Assembly: GCF_034424545.1 (NCBI RefSeq)
Contig: NZ_CP139971.1
Location: 1,860,001-1,924,000 of the forward strand
Direction: 5' to 3'
Length of the DNA stretch: 64,000 nt
DNA from: Trinickia caryophylli
GTDB taxonomy: Bacteria > Pseudomonadota > Gammaproteobacteria > Burkholderiales > Burkholderiaceae
The notes beneath the pieces are model-generated. The model was given only the letters and a program-made list of their open reading frames with translations. It was not told the origin of the DNA and did no database searches. Position numbers and translations under genes: made by a program. Below are positions 50,535 through 58,724 of this stretch, in pieces; position 1 is the first letter of the stretch, and each line of letters begins with the position of its first letter.

Positions 50535-50619
50535 TCGTCGCTCCGGTCTCGCTCTAGTCTCGCGCCGGACGATGCGCGGCGAGGCCGGATGTCCCGGGGT
50601 TGCCCCGAATGGCCCCGAA

Positions 50620-50635
50620 TGGCGCACATCTTGCC
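50620..50635 (+). promoter_or_regulatory. sigma-54 promoter of modBAC
   Basis: TGGCGCACATCTTGCC has GG and TTGC at exact spacing with two changes in the -24 box. Predicted start near 50646, inside the ModE site that follows. No perfect TGT-N10-ACA was seen within 150 bp upstream. Confidence 0.65.
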
Positions 50636-50640
50636 TGGGT

Positions 50641-50664
50641 CCTGATGTAGGCCATTACATAACG
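50641..50664 (+). promoter_or_regulatory. ModE operator overlapping the modB start
   Basis: CCTGATGTA-N6-TACATAACG: the right half is identical to a half-site of the E. coli modA operator and the left matches 7 of 9. Its position on the predicted transcription start fits repression by molybdate-bound ModE, encoded at 52934. Confidence 0.75.
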
Positions 50665-50678
50665 AGGGGTTGTCGCGA

Positions 50679-51362
50679 ATGTCGGGTTTGTCGCATTTCA
50701 TGCAACGCATCGATTGGCCGCCGCTGTTGTTGTCGCTGAAAGTCGCAGGCATGGCGACCGCGCTTGCGTCGATCGCCGGCATCGCGCTCGGTTGGCTGTT
50801 TGCGCGCCGCCGCTTTCCGGGGCGCTCGATCTTCGAGGCCGTCTGCATGCTGCCGCTCGTGCTGCCGCCAACCGTGATCGGCTACGGGATCCTGATCGTG
50901 GCGGGCCGGCGCAGCGCGCTGGGTGCCTGGATCTATGCGCATTTCGGCTACACGTTCGTGTTCAACTGGCACGGCGCCGTGCTTGCGTCCACGGTCGTCG
51001 CGCTGCCGCTCGTGCTGAAGTCCGCCAGCACCGCGTTCGCCGGCGTGGACACGTCGCTCGAGGCGGCCGCACGCACGCTGCGGCAGTCGCCGTTCTCGAC
51101 GCTCGTGCGCGTCACGCTGCCGCTCGCATGGCCGGCGATTCTGGCGGGTGCGCTGCTCGCGTTCGCACGCGCGATGGGCGAGTTCGGCGCGACGCTGATG
51201 ATCGCGGGCGACATTCCACGCCAGACCCAGACACTGTCGCTCGCCATTTACGACGCGATGCAGGACGGCCGCGACAGCACCGCGTTCTTTCTCGCGTGCG
51301 TGACGTCCGTGCTGTCGATCGCGGTGCTCGTGCTGTCCAAGCGATTTTTTGTCATACGTTGA
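50679..51362 (+). CDS. modB: molybdate ABC transporter permease ModB
   Basis: A 227-residue inner-membrane permease with about five transmembrane segments and the ABC-binding EAA loop LEAAARTLRQSPFSTLVRVT near 128. Start ATG 50679 has GAGGGG 9 bases upstream; a TTG nine bases earlier does not. It precedes modA here, whereas modA is first in most operons. Confidence 0.95.
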   Translation: MSGLSHFMQRIDWPPLLLSLKVAGMATALASIAGIALGWLFARRRFPGRSIFEAVCMLPLVLPPTVIGYGILIVAGRRSALGAWIYAHFGYTFVFNWHGAVLASTVVALPLVLKSASTAFAGVDTSLEAAARTLRQSPFSTLVRVTLPLAWPAILAGALLAFARAMGEFGATLMIAGDIPRQTQTLSLAIYDAMQDGRDSTAFFLACVTSVLSIAVLVLSKRFFVIR

Positions 51363-51379
51363 TTCGAGGAGGTTACTTC

Positions 51380-52132
51380 GTGAAATCCACGCTCCGATCC
51401 TTTATCGGCCTGCTCTGCGTTCTCGCGCCGGTCATCGCGCTCGCGCAGCAATTGACGGTATCGGCCGCCGCCAGCATGACCGATGCGTTCAAGGATATCG
51501 CCACACGCTTCGAGGCCGCGCATCCCGGCGTGACCTTGCGCCTGAACTTCGGCGCGTCCGGCGTGCTGCTGCAGCAGATTCGTATGGGCGCGCCGGTCGA
51601 CGTATTCGTCAGTGCAGACGAGGCGACCGTCACGCGCGGCGTCGACGCGGGCATCTTCGATCCGGCGACGAAACGGGTCGTGGCGTCGAACACGCTTGTG
51701 CTCGTCGTGCCGGCCGGCCAGGCATCGCCCGTGAAGAGGCTCGCCGCGCTCTCGGACCCAGCCGTCAAGCGGATCGCGATCGGCAAGGTCGCGACCGTGC
51801 CATGCGGCCTTTACACACAGCAGGCGCTCCAGCGCGCGAAGCTGTGGGGTTCGCTCGAACCGAGGATCGTCGAGTCCGATAGCGTGCGGCAAGTGCTCGA
51901 CTACGTGGCGCGCGCCGAGGCCGACGCGGGCTTCGTCTATCGCACCGACGCAATGCTGATGCCGGACCGGGTCGTGGTCGTGCAGACGGTGGACGATCAC
52001 GCTCCCGTGAGCTATCCGGCCGTCGCGGTCGGCGCGAGCCGCGAGGCGGCGCTCGCGAAGGCCTTTATCGCGTATCTGCTCAGCCCGCCCGCGCAGGAGA
52101 TCCTGAAACGGTATGGCTTCGCGCATGCGTAA
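51380..52132 (+). CDS. modA: molybdate-binding periplasmic protein ModA
   Basis: A 250-residue substrate-binding protein. A signal peptide covers about residues 1-23 (LRSFIGLLCVLAPVIALAQQ). LTVSAAASMTDAFKDIATRF and FGASGVLLQQIRMGAPVDVF are molybdate-site segments. The start is GTG 51380 with GAGGAGG upstream. Confidence 0.95.
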   Translation: MKSTLRSFIGLLCVLAPVIALAQQLTVSAAASMTDAFKDIATRFEAAHPGVTLRLNFGASGVLLQQIRMGAPVDVFVSADEATVTRGVDAGIFDPATKRVVASNTLVLVVPAGQASPVKRLAALSDPAVKRIAIGKVATVPCGLYTQQALQRAKLWGSLEPRIVESDSVRQVLDYVARAEADAGFVYRTDAMLMPDRVVVVQTVDDHAPVSYPAVAVGASREAALAKAFIAYLLSPPAQEILKRYGFAHA

Positions 52133-52153
52133 GATGCGAAAAGGAGCGCGCAG

Positions 52154-52921
52154 GTGATCGACGTCGATTTCTATGCGACCGTGTCGGAAGATGCGCGGCA
52201 ATTCGCGCTCGCGATGCGCTTCGCGTCTGAAGCACGGGTGGTCGCGCTCTACGGGCCTTCCGGTGCGGGCAAGTCGCTGACGCTGCGGACGATAGCGGGG
52301 CTGCTCACGCCGCTGCGCGGACACGTGCGCATCAACGGGCGCACGCTGTTCGACGCCGCGCACGGGATCGACGTGCCGCCCGAGCGGCGCGGCATTGGCT
52401 GCCTGTTCCAGCATTACGCGCTGTTCCCGCATCTGTCGGTGCGCGAGAACGTCGCGTTCGGGCTCACGAGCTGGTATCGCCGTCGTCTGTCGAACGACGC
52501 GCGCAAGCGCGTCGAAGACTTGCTGGAGCGCTTCGGTCTCGAATCGCTGGCGCGCAGCCGCACGGACGGGTTGTCGGGCGGACAACGGCAGCGCGTCGCG
52601 CTCGCGCGTGCACTGGCATGCCGGCCCGATCTACTGTTGCTCGACGAGCCGTTCTCTGCGTTGGACCCTTCGTTGCGCAGCGACTTGCGCCGTTACCTGG
52701 ACGAGGTGCTCCGCGAATGGCGCATTCCCGCCATGATGATCACGCACGATGTCGACGACGTAACGGCGCTTGCCGACGTCGCATTCGTGATCGAGCAGGG
52801 CCGCGCCATCCGCGAGGTCGACGTGCGGCACGGCGTCGCGACCACGCTCGCCTGCGTGCGTAGGGAGACGCCGCACGAACAGCGCGTACGCGAATTACTG
52901 CACGTGTGTGCAACCGACTGA
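52154..52921 (+). CDS. modC: molybdate ABC transporter ATPase ModC (short form)
   Basis: A 255-residue ABC ATPase with Walker A YGPSGAGKSLTLRTIAGLL near 34, signature GLSGGQRQRVALARALAC near 140 and Walker B LLLLDEPFSALDP near 160. It lacks the C-terminal molybdate-binding (TOBE) domain of the ~350-residue E. coli ModC. The start is GTG 52154 with AAGGAG upstream. Confidence 0.93.
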   Translation: MIDVDFYATVSEDARQFALAMRFASEARVVALYGPSGAGKSLTLRTIAGLLTPLRGHVRINGRTLFDAAHGIDVPPERRGIGCLFQHYALFPHLSVRENVAFGLTSWYRRRLSNDARKRVEDLLERFGLESLARSRTDGLSGGQRQRVALARALACRPDLLLLDEPFSALDPSLRSDLRRYLDEVLREWRIPAMMITHDVDDVTALADVAFVIEQGRAIREVDVRHGVATTLACVRRETPHEQRVRELLHVCATD

Positions 52922-52933
52922 CGGAGCCGCCAG

Positions 52934-53749
52934 ATGCGGGAGACAGGCGCGAGACACGACGACGCGACGTTGCTGAGCGGTGACCTGAAGCTGGCGGGTC
53001 GCCTCGACGAGCGGTTTTTCGCGCTGCTCGAGGCAATCGACAACACGGGTTCGATCAATCGCGCGGCGAGCGTGGCGGGATACAGCTATAAGGGTGCGTG
53101 GCTGGTGCTGGAGAGCGCCGCGAATCTTGCGAATGAGCCGTTGTTCACGACGGAGACGGGGGGCAGGGGCGGCGGCGGCACGCGCCTCACGTCGGCTGCG
53201 CACGACCTGCTGTCGGCATGGCGGGAACTGCAGGCTCATACGCGGCGGTTCCTGCGCGAACAGGAAGCATGGCTCGTTCAATTGCCGGCGCTGTCCGGCC
53301 TACTACGGAGAATCGCTGTGAAAACCACCGCTCGCAACCAATTCGCAGGAACCATCACCGCCGTCGAGGACGGACCCGTCACGACCCAGGTATCGATAAA
53401 GATACCCTGCGATCAGGAGATCACGGCAACGATGACGACCGCCGCGGCGAAGCGGCTCAAGCTCGCCGTGGGACAGGACGCGATCGCGCTGGTCAAGTCG
53501 TCGCACGTCGTGCTGGTGATCGATTTCGCCGGCTATGCGCTCTCCGCGCGCAACCAGTTCAGCGGGACGATATCGCGAATCGAGCGGGGCGCGACGACGT
53601 CGCTCGTCGTAGTGACGCTTGCAGGTGGCGTGAACCTGACGTCGAGCGTGACGAACGATGCGGTGGATGCGCTGTCGCTCGCTGTGGGTCAAGCGGCGAC
53701 AGCCGTGTTCAAGGCTTATTCGGTCATGCTGGCGGTCGCTCAATCGTAA
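52934..53749 (+). CDS. modE: molybdate-responsive regulator ModE
   Basis: A 271-residue ModE. A winged-helix domain (ALLEAIDNTGSINRAASVAG near 29, YSYKGAWLVLESAANLANEP) is followed by two molybdate-binding MOP domains. These are seen as the repeats TARNQFAGTITAVEDGPVTT near 133 and SARNQFSGTISRIERGATTS near 205. With molybdate it would bind the two operators at 48859 and 50641. It closes the mod operon. Confidence 0.95.
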   Translation: MRETGARHDDATLLSGDLKLAGRLDERFFALLEAIDNTGSINRAASVAGYSYKGAWLVLESAANLANEPLFTTETGGRGGGGTRLTSAAHDLLSAWRELQAHTRRFLREQEAWLVQLPALSGLLRRIAVKTTARNQFAGTITAVEDGPVTTQVSIKIPCDQEITATMTTAAAKRLKLAVGQDAIALVKSSHVVLVIDFAGYALSARNQFSGTISRIERGATTSLVVVTLAGGVNLTSSVTNDAVDALSLAVGQAATAVFKAYSVMLAVAQS

Positions 53750-53777
53750 TGAAACGCGGCCGTTCGATTGTCGCGTT

Positions 53778-53793
53778 TGTTTGATGTTCGACA
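53778..53793 (+). promoter_or_regulatory. NifA upstream activator site before the cysM remnant
   Basis: TGTTTGATGTTCGACA is a perfect TGT-N10-ACA about 50 bases upstream of the -24 element at 53836, closer than usual. Confidence 0.7.
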
Positions 53794-53834
53794 GGCGGCT
53801 CCCGGGCCGCATGTCCGCTCGCCTTGGCTTGCGT

Positions 53835-53850
53835 TGGCACATCGCTTGCC
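53835..53850 (+). promoter_or_regulatory. sigma-54 promoter before the cysM remnant
   Basis: TGGCACATCGCTTGCC matches TGGCACGN4TTGCW except for A in place of the seventh base and the last base. Predicted start near 53861, 25 bases before the remnant's GTG. Confidence 0.8.
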
Positions 53851-53885
53851 CCGACTGTTTTTATTGGGACGAACCGAAACGCAGC

Positions 53886-54196
53886 GTGTACAAGTCCCTC
53901 GACGACCTCATCGGCAATACGCCCCTCGTGCGGCTGCAGCGCCTCCCGGGTGACACGGACAACGTGGTGCCGGCGAAGGAACGATGCTCGATCAGTTCGC
54001 CAATCCCGACAACCGACCGGATCGAATACGTCGGCCAGGCCGAAGCGGAGTCCATGACACGCAGGCTGGCAGCGGAAGAGGGCATCTTTGCCGGGATATC
54101 GTCAGGGGGGCGATGGCCGTCGCGTTGCGGCTTGCTCGCGAACTCCACGAGGCGGTCATTGTTGCGATCGCCTGCGTCGGCACCTTGAGGGGGTAA
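53886..54196 (+). pseudogene. cysM: cysteine synthase B (cysM) pseudogene
   Basis: The first codons read VYKSLDDLIGNTPLVRLQRL, a clear CysM N-terminus. The frame then breaks off. MLDQFANPDNR appears in another frame, and DRIEYVGQAEAESMTRRLAA followed by EEGIFAGISSGG returns in the first frame. Finally MAVALRLARELHEAVIVAIA appears in the second and ends early. About two thirds of the ~300-residue enzyme, including the PLP lysine, is missing. It was probably a nif-controlled cysteine synthase paired with the cysE/nifP at 12838. Confidence 0.88.
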
Positions 54197-55113
54197 CGAC
54201 ACCTGATCGGCTCACCGTCCCCAACAAGAAGAAATAAAGTAGAAAAACCCTCAATTCCATATAATCACCGCTAACCAACCGTTCTCGGTCTGGATTGAAA
54301 TATTTCCCGACCCCGATATGGCCGTCGTCGGGACCGACCGGCTCGTACATCACTCGACGATATTCGAAATGAATGTCGAGAGCTATCGCCGCCGCACGGC
54401 CAGCGATATACAAATCCGTCGATACCGGAAATCATCCAGCGACAATCACAAAGAAGAGCGGCCATTGTGGCGGAATAACCGCTGATAATCATCCCAGTCG
54501 ACCGCTGGATGAAGCGACCGAACTAGGAGCTCACGAAAATTCATGCCACCGCGGAAACCATGCGCCTATTGTGCGATGACGTCGATATCGACATTTCTGT
54601 ATAAATTCTTGATGATTCAGATCAGCATCGCCCCCAAGCATGAAAACTCAGCAAGGCAGAGAATCAGCGGTGGAGCACCGGCACAAAAGACCGCAATATC
54701 AATGGTGGCGCGGTCCTGTGCGTTCCGGCCGCCGCTACATATCATCTGGCACTAACCGTAACCGTAAATATGCGGAGCTTCGGATATTTGCGAATTCCGA
54801 CCGAGTCTCAATATATAAACTTCGCGAAGCTTGGCATGTCGAGTCGGAATCAGACACTGACAGAGTTGACAGTTATAAGGTGGCGGGCTCAGGCGTACTG
54901 TCGGTCATCAAGAAATAAACATTATGAGAGACAATCGCTTGTCAGTCGGCTGTGCTGCACCGGCGCGGCACAAACCGCGTAGACAAAATATCGAGAATAC
55001 CGAGGTATTCAGCTCTTCCTGCAAACACCGGTTCGAAAACGTGATGCAGGTCGAGTCACGCTTTTCAATCGACGCATCTTCTTCAGCACCACTAGAAATA
55101 TCGGGAGATCACA
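54197..55113. other. lower-GC spacer without a recognised gene
   Basis: About 900 bp that is visibly richer in A and T than its neighbours. No convincing gene: the longest frames are under 95 codons and lack ribosome sites or family likeness. A minus-strand frame at 54156-54413 reads LDIHFEYRRVMYEPVGPDDG and may be a remnant. A CTG-N10-CAG element lies at 54857-54872, overlapping TTGACA at 54866-54871. GGGAGA at 55102-55107 is the ribosome site of the next gene. Confidence 0.5.
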
Positions 55114-56025
55114 ATGCTAGATGAGGCACGCCGTGCGGTCCAGCAGGTTATCGAATCGACTGCCCGATTTTGGGCGGGAGAGCGTGCGGTGGCGAGGAAG
55201 TTCTTTGGCGGTCCAGTTTCTTTCGCCGAGGCTCATCCGGATCACAGGTGGCTGACTTATCAAATCCATAAGGAGTGGTATGGAGGCGGCGTGTATGGGC
55301 CGGGCGAAACGACGGTGCGCAGCATCATCGAAGAGGCTTCGCGGGCCATCCTTCAGTCCGACCGGGCCGGCGAGTTTCACCGCATCGATCATGCCTGCTC
55401 CATGCTGCGTTTCGCGACCGATGAGCTCCGCCATTACTGCTTGCTCGGAAAGCTGTACGCTGAATTGACTGACAACCGTTCCTTCGATCTGGATGCGGCA
55501 GGGCAGTTGCTCGAAGGGCAGCGTCTCGTCACGCTCCGGCAGGACAGTCGCGCCACGGTCCTCGGCAAGACCGCGGTCGTGCTGAGCGAAGGGGGCGGCC
55601 TGGGATTGTTCTTCGGCATTGCGGAGGTGTTGGGTGTGCAGCGCGAACGGAGTCCGGGCGAGGGGCACTTGCTGAGGGTAGTCCAACAGATCCTCGACGA
55701 CGAAAAGGGGCACCTCGCCGGGAATTTCCGCCGTGCCGCTGCACAGCACAGCAGTGTCCACGAGTGGGCCCAAATCGGCGAGATACTCGCCGAAATTAGC
55801 AAGCAGAAGCTCCGCGAGCGCTGCCAGCAATTCGATATTCCACTCACCGACGACCTCTATTCCAGTGCGGTCGCGGGCACAAATGATTGGCCGGACTTCA
55901 TTCGCAGCAGTCTCGGTTTTCTCTATGCGGCGCTCGATCTCCCGCACGGGAGCGGTGTCGCCGCGCCGCAGTTAACCCCCTGGCTTGCACCGACGTCTCA
56001 ACCCCTGTCGAATCAACCCATATAG
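55114..56025 (+). CDS. ferritin-like diiron-type protein, first gene of unknown pathway
   Basis: A 303-residue soluble protein, mainly helical. Likely metal ligands sit in FATDELRHYCLLGKLYAELT near 108, VVLSEGGGLGLFFGIAEVLG near 158 and ILDDEKGHLAGNFRRAAAQH near 194. Two ExxH motifs and a lone Glu are a four-helix diiron pattern. I do not recognise the exact family; an oxidase or N-oxygenase is plausible. ATG 55114 follows GGGAGA. It lies 10 bp before the next gene. Confidence 0.6.
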   Translation: MLDEARRAVQQVIESTARFWAGERAVARKFFGGPVSFAEAHPDHRWLTYQIHKEWYGGGVYGPGETTVRSIIEEASRAILQSDRAGEFHRIDHACSMLRFATDELRHYCLLGKLYAELTDNRSFDLDAAGQLLEGQRLVTLRQDSRATVLGKTAVVLSEGGGLGLFFGIAEVLGVQRERSPGEGHLLRVVQQILDDEKGHLAGNFRRAAAQHSSVHEWAQIGEILAEISKQKLRERCQQFDIPLTDDLYSSAVAGTNDWPDFIRSSLGFLYAALDLPHGSGVAAPQLTPWLAPTSQPLSNQPI

Positions 56026-56035
56026 GTGGCACACT

Positions 56036-56650
56036 ATGAGCAAAGCAAGATATTCGGAAATCTTTTCTTCGCCCGATCGCAAAAGTGAGCGCACATTCCT
56101 GGTCGCGGATCTGGTTGGGTCGAAGGACCTCGCGCGATCCGGCGTCTCGTACGACGACTTTTTGAAAAACGCGGTTCAATTCTTCGATATCTGCGACGAT
56201 CATCTCGGCAACCACGGCGCGGAGCGGATCCGCCTCGACGGAGACGCCGTCAAGGCCGCGTTTGATCCCGACCAAGCTCATATGGCCGTGAAGGCCGCTA
56301 TCGCGATCCACAAGGCGTCCAAGGGGCTCCCCCATCCGACGCTTGCGGCGGTCGGCATCGCGACGGGCTCGGTCGTCGACGTCGACGACGACTACGCGAG
56401 CATGGTCACGATCAGCGCCCGCCACCTAGCGCTGGCCGGTTCGCCGCTCAGCATCCTAATCTGCCTCAACACCGCGCAGCGGATCGGTGCGGGAAGCCAT
56501 TTCGCGGCGGACGCGATCGGGGATCGTCAGGCGGTGCTGCTCCCGATCGCCTCGAAGCCGGTCGAGTACCACGAAGTCAAATGGGACAAAATCCGCTATG
56601 GATTGAAGTCCAAGGCGGTCACGCAGGGCTTGTCGTTGTTGTCCAGGTGA
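56036..56650 (+). CDS. class III nucleotide cyclase-homology protein
   Basis: A 204-residue protein that looks like a lone cyclase homology domain: TFLVADLVGSKDLARSGVSY (first metal Asp near 25), ERIRLDGDAVKAAFDPDQAH (second Asp near 65) and VGIATGSVVDVDDDYASMVT. In active enzymes the last stretch leads to an Asn-x3-Arg; here it is MVTISARH, so the Asn is missing. It may make a cyclic nucleotide poorly or only bind one. Stand-alone placement in a metabolic operon is odd. Confidence 0.6.
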   Translation: MSKARYSEIFSSPDRKSERTFLVADLVGSKDLARSGVSYDDFLKNAVQFFDICDDHLGNHGAERIRLDGDAVKAAFDPDQAHMAVKAAIAIHKASKGLPHPTLAAVGIATGSVVDVDDDYASMVTISARHLALAGSPLSILICLNTAQRIGAGSHFAADAIGDRQAVLLPIASKPVEYHEVKWDKIRYGLKSKAVTQGLSLLSR

Positions 56651-56690
56651 CCCTGGAGTTTGCGTCGACGGTCCACGCGAGGGGGGACAC

Positions 56691-58022
56691 ATGAACAGGC
56701 TGGCCGACGATGGAGGGGATGCACGCATCCCCGCTGCCGAATTGATCGCCGATCTCAGGCTGGCCGACTCTCGTTTGTCTCTCTTCGCGTTCGGCACGCG
56801 GCGTTCGGTTCGACTGATGATCGGCGTGCGCTCGATGCTGTCGGTGTGCGGTCGGATCTGTTCGCGCAGCGGGACGGGACGTTGGAAACAGTGGGAGACC
56901 ACGCGCCCGTGGCACGCGGTGGCACGATTTCTGGAGGATAGCGCGGGCCATTTTGTCGGCGGTTACCTCGGTTTCGATTTGCATGCCGCCTCCACCGGCA
57001 AGAACGTGTTCGCACCCTATGCGTCGACCCGGCTCTTCGTGCCGGAGGTTGTACTCGACGTTCGCTCCGCCTCGATCGTGGCGCTCACTTCCGAAGGGGG
57101 TGAAGGGCTCGCTGTGGGGGACGCGCCGTTCGTGCGGGAACTCGCGCCGCTTCGCGCGCAGCGTATTCCGCTCTGCAGCCCGGCTCCGGATGAGCGGCGC
57201 GACTTTGTCGGTAAGGTGAACGAAGTATTGCGGTGGATCCGACGTGAATCCGGCAGGCGTTGCACGATCGCGCGCCGCGTGACGCTTCCCGGCGACATCG
57301 ATTTTCCGCGGGTCTTCGCAGCGAGCACCGATACCGGGGCGACATCGCGTTCGTTCTTCGCCTCTCATGAAGATTTCGAATTCGCGGGCACGAGCCCAGA
57401 ACTGCTCGTTGACGGAACGCTTCAGCGCTTCTCGACCTATAAGCTTTCCGGCACTTACCCGCGGTCCGAAGACGGCCGGACGGACCGGACGTTCGAACGT
57501 AGCTTCATGAACGACGCGAAGATCGAAGAGGAGCATCGATTGTCGGCCGGCGCGATGTGCGATGCGCTGGCTGGGCTCGGGGAGGTGAGTCTTCTGCGCA
57601 AGGAGGTGATCAATCTGCCGAGGCTCAGGCACATGCAAAGCGTGTTTGAGACTCGCTGCGGCGTGGGCGTCGGCATTTCGGACGTGCTTCGGGAGGTCTT
57701 GCCGGTCGGCACCGATCCGGCGCGAGAAGGGCTGCACCTGCTGCTGAATCTCGAAGGGATGGCCCGTGGAGCTTACTACGGGCTCGTTGGTCTCATCGAC
57801 GCGCACGGAAAGATGGAATTCTCACAGACGCTGCGGACAGCGTTTCGTCACGGTGATCTGAATTTCGCCTGGGTCGGCGCGGCCGTCACCGCTGGCTCTG
57901 ATCCCGAGACGGAGCTGAACGAGACCTGTATCAAGTTGAATTCGATGGAGCTCGTTGCCGCATTCGCGAGGAGAAACAACGATGGCATCAGTGCTGTTCA
58001 TTGGCGGAAGCATTATCAGTGA
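56691..58022 (+). CDS. divergent chorismate-binding (MST-type) enzyme
   Basis: A 443-residue protein with the C-terminal fold of anthranilate, aminodeoxychorismate and isochorismate synthases. It has EFAGTSPELLVDGTLQRFST near 230, KLSGTYPR near 253, KIEEEHRLSAGAM near 278 (the Glu-His pair), LRHMQSVFETRCG near 312 and GAYYGLVGLIDAHGKMEFSQ near 365. The usual GTLSGAPK stretch reads GTDPAREG, so the lysine is lost. No glutamine amidotransferase is nearby, which leaves the product open. It probably feeds a chorismate-derived aromatic into the pathway. Confidence 0.75.
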   Translation: MNRLADDGGDARIPAAELIADLRLADSRLSLFAFGTRRSVRLMIGVRSMLSVCGRICSRSGTGRWKQWETTRPWHAVARFLEDSAGHFVGGYLGFDLHAASTGKNVFAPYASTRLFVPEVVLDVRSASIVALTSEGGEGLAVGDAPFVRELAPLRAQRIPLCSPAPDERRDFVGKVNEVLRWIRRESGRRCTIARRVTLPGDIDFPRVFAASTDTGATSRSFFASHEDFEFAGTSPELLVDGTLQRFSTYKLSGTYPRSEDGRTDRTFERSFMNDAKIEEEHRLSAGAMCDALAGLGEVSLLRKEVINLPRLRHMQSVFETRCGVGVGISDVLREVLPVGTDPAREGLHLLLNLEGMARGAYYGLVGLIDAHGKMEFSQTLRTAFRHGDLNFAWVGAAVTAGSDPETELNETCIKLNSMELVAAFARRNNDGISAVHWRKHYQ

Positions 58023-58599
58023 TGGCGGGATTGTCGACGTGACGAGGCAAAGGCTGGGCACTAACGACGCAGCATCGGAGGTCGAGGAACAGACGTTCCG
58101 GCGAGCGACGCTTGAACAGCATTGGAATCGCCTCGCGACGCAGCGCGCGCTGCGTCGGCGCAAGTGGGACGCTGTCGTGCTTCAGGAGCAAGGCACACAG
58201 CCGCTCACGAATCCAGAGTCGATGGCGAAGGCGATCGCTCTTTGGGTTCTTCAGATTCGCTCGGCCGGCGCGGAGCCGGTGCTTTTCCTGCCTTGGCGCC
58301 GCCGCGAGCATCTGGACGACGACGACGCATGGGGGCGTATTCGCAGCCTGCATTATGCTGCCGCGCGAGAGTGGAATATCCGGCCCGCCGCTGTCGGCGA
58401 CGTGTGGACGGCTTTCCGGCGCTCGCATCCGGATATCGCGTTGACGGCCGAAGGGGGCAACCATGTCAACGAGACGGGCGCGGTGCTTTCAGCATCCGTT
58501 ATTGTTGCGACGATCGTCGACTGGCCTGATCCGGGTGGACGTCTGCGGCAACTGATCCAAGAGGGGGGACTTGCGGACTTTCCGTTCGACGCGTCGTGA
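57982..58599 (+). CDS. SGNH/GDSL-like hydrolase
   Basis: A 205-residue protein with a SGNH-type layout. It has SVLFIGGSIISDGGIVDVTR (Ser near 9, block I), WDAVVLQEQGTQPLTNPESM near 61, and GGNHVNETGAVLSASVIVAT near 165 with the catalytic His. Asn and Gly blocks are less clear. It could cut or transfer an acyl group on the pathway product. It starts inside the end of the chorismate-enzyme gene (41-bp overlap). Confidence 0.65.
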   Translation: MASVLFIGGSIISDGGIVDVTRQRLGTNDAASEVEEQTFRRATLEQHWNRLATQRALRRRKWDAVVLQEQGTQPLTNPESMAKAIALWVLQIRSAGAEPVLFLPWRRREHLDDDDAWGRIRSLHYAAAREWNIRPAAVGDVWTAFRRSHPDIALTAEGGNHVNETGAVLSASVIVATIVDWPDPGGRLRQLIQEGGLADFPFDAS

Positions 58600-58724
58600 G
58601 CGCTGTCCGTGCATGCCTTCTCGTCCGTGCGCTTCCGCCGGATCGCGCAAAGCGGGACTGGCGAGAAATCGGCGCCGCGTAAAAAGGTCACTTTTTTTAT
58701 TTCTTGCTTGGAGGAATAAAAGCC

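Noticed and set aside
54900..55113. hrpII box before the diiron operon
   Set aside because: TTCG occurs but without a second TTCG at 16 bases.
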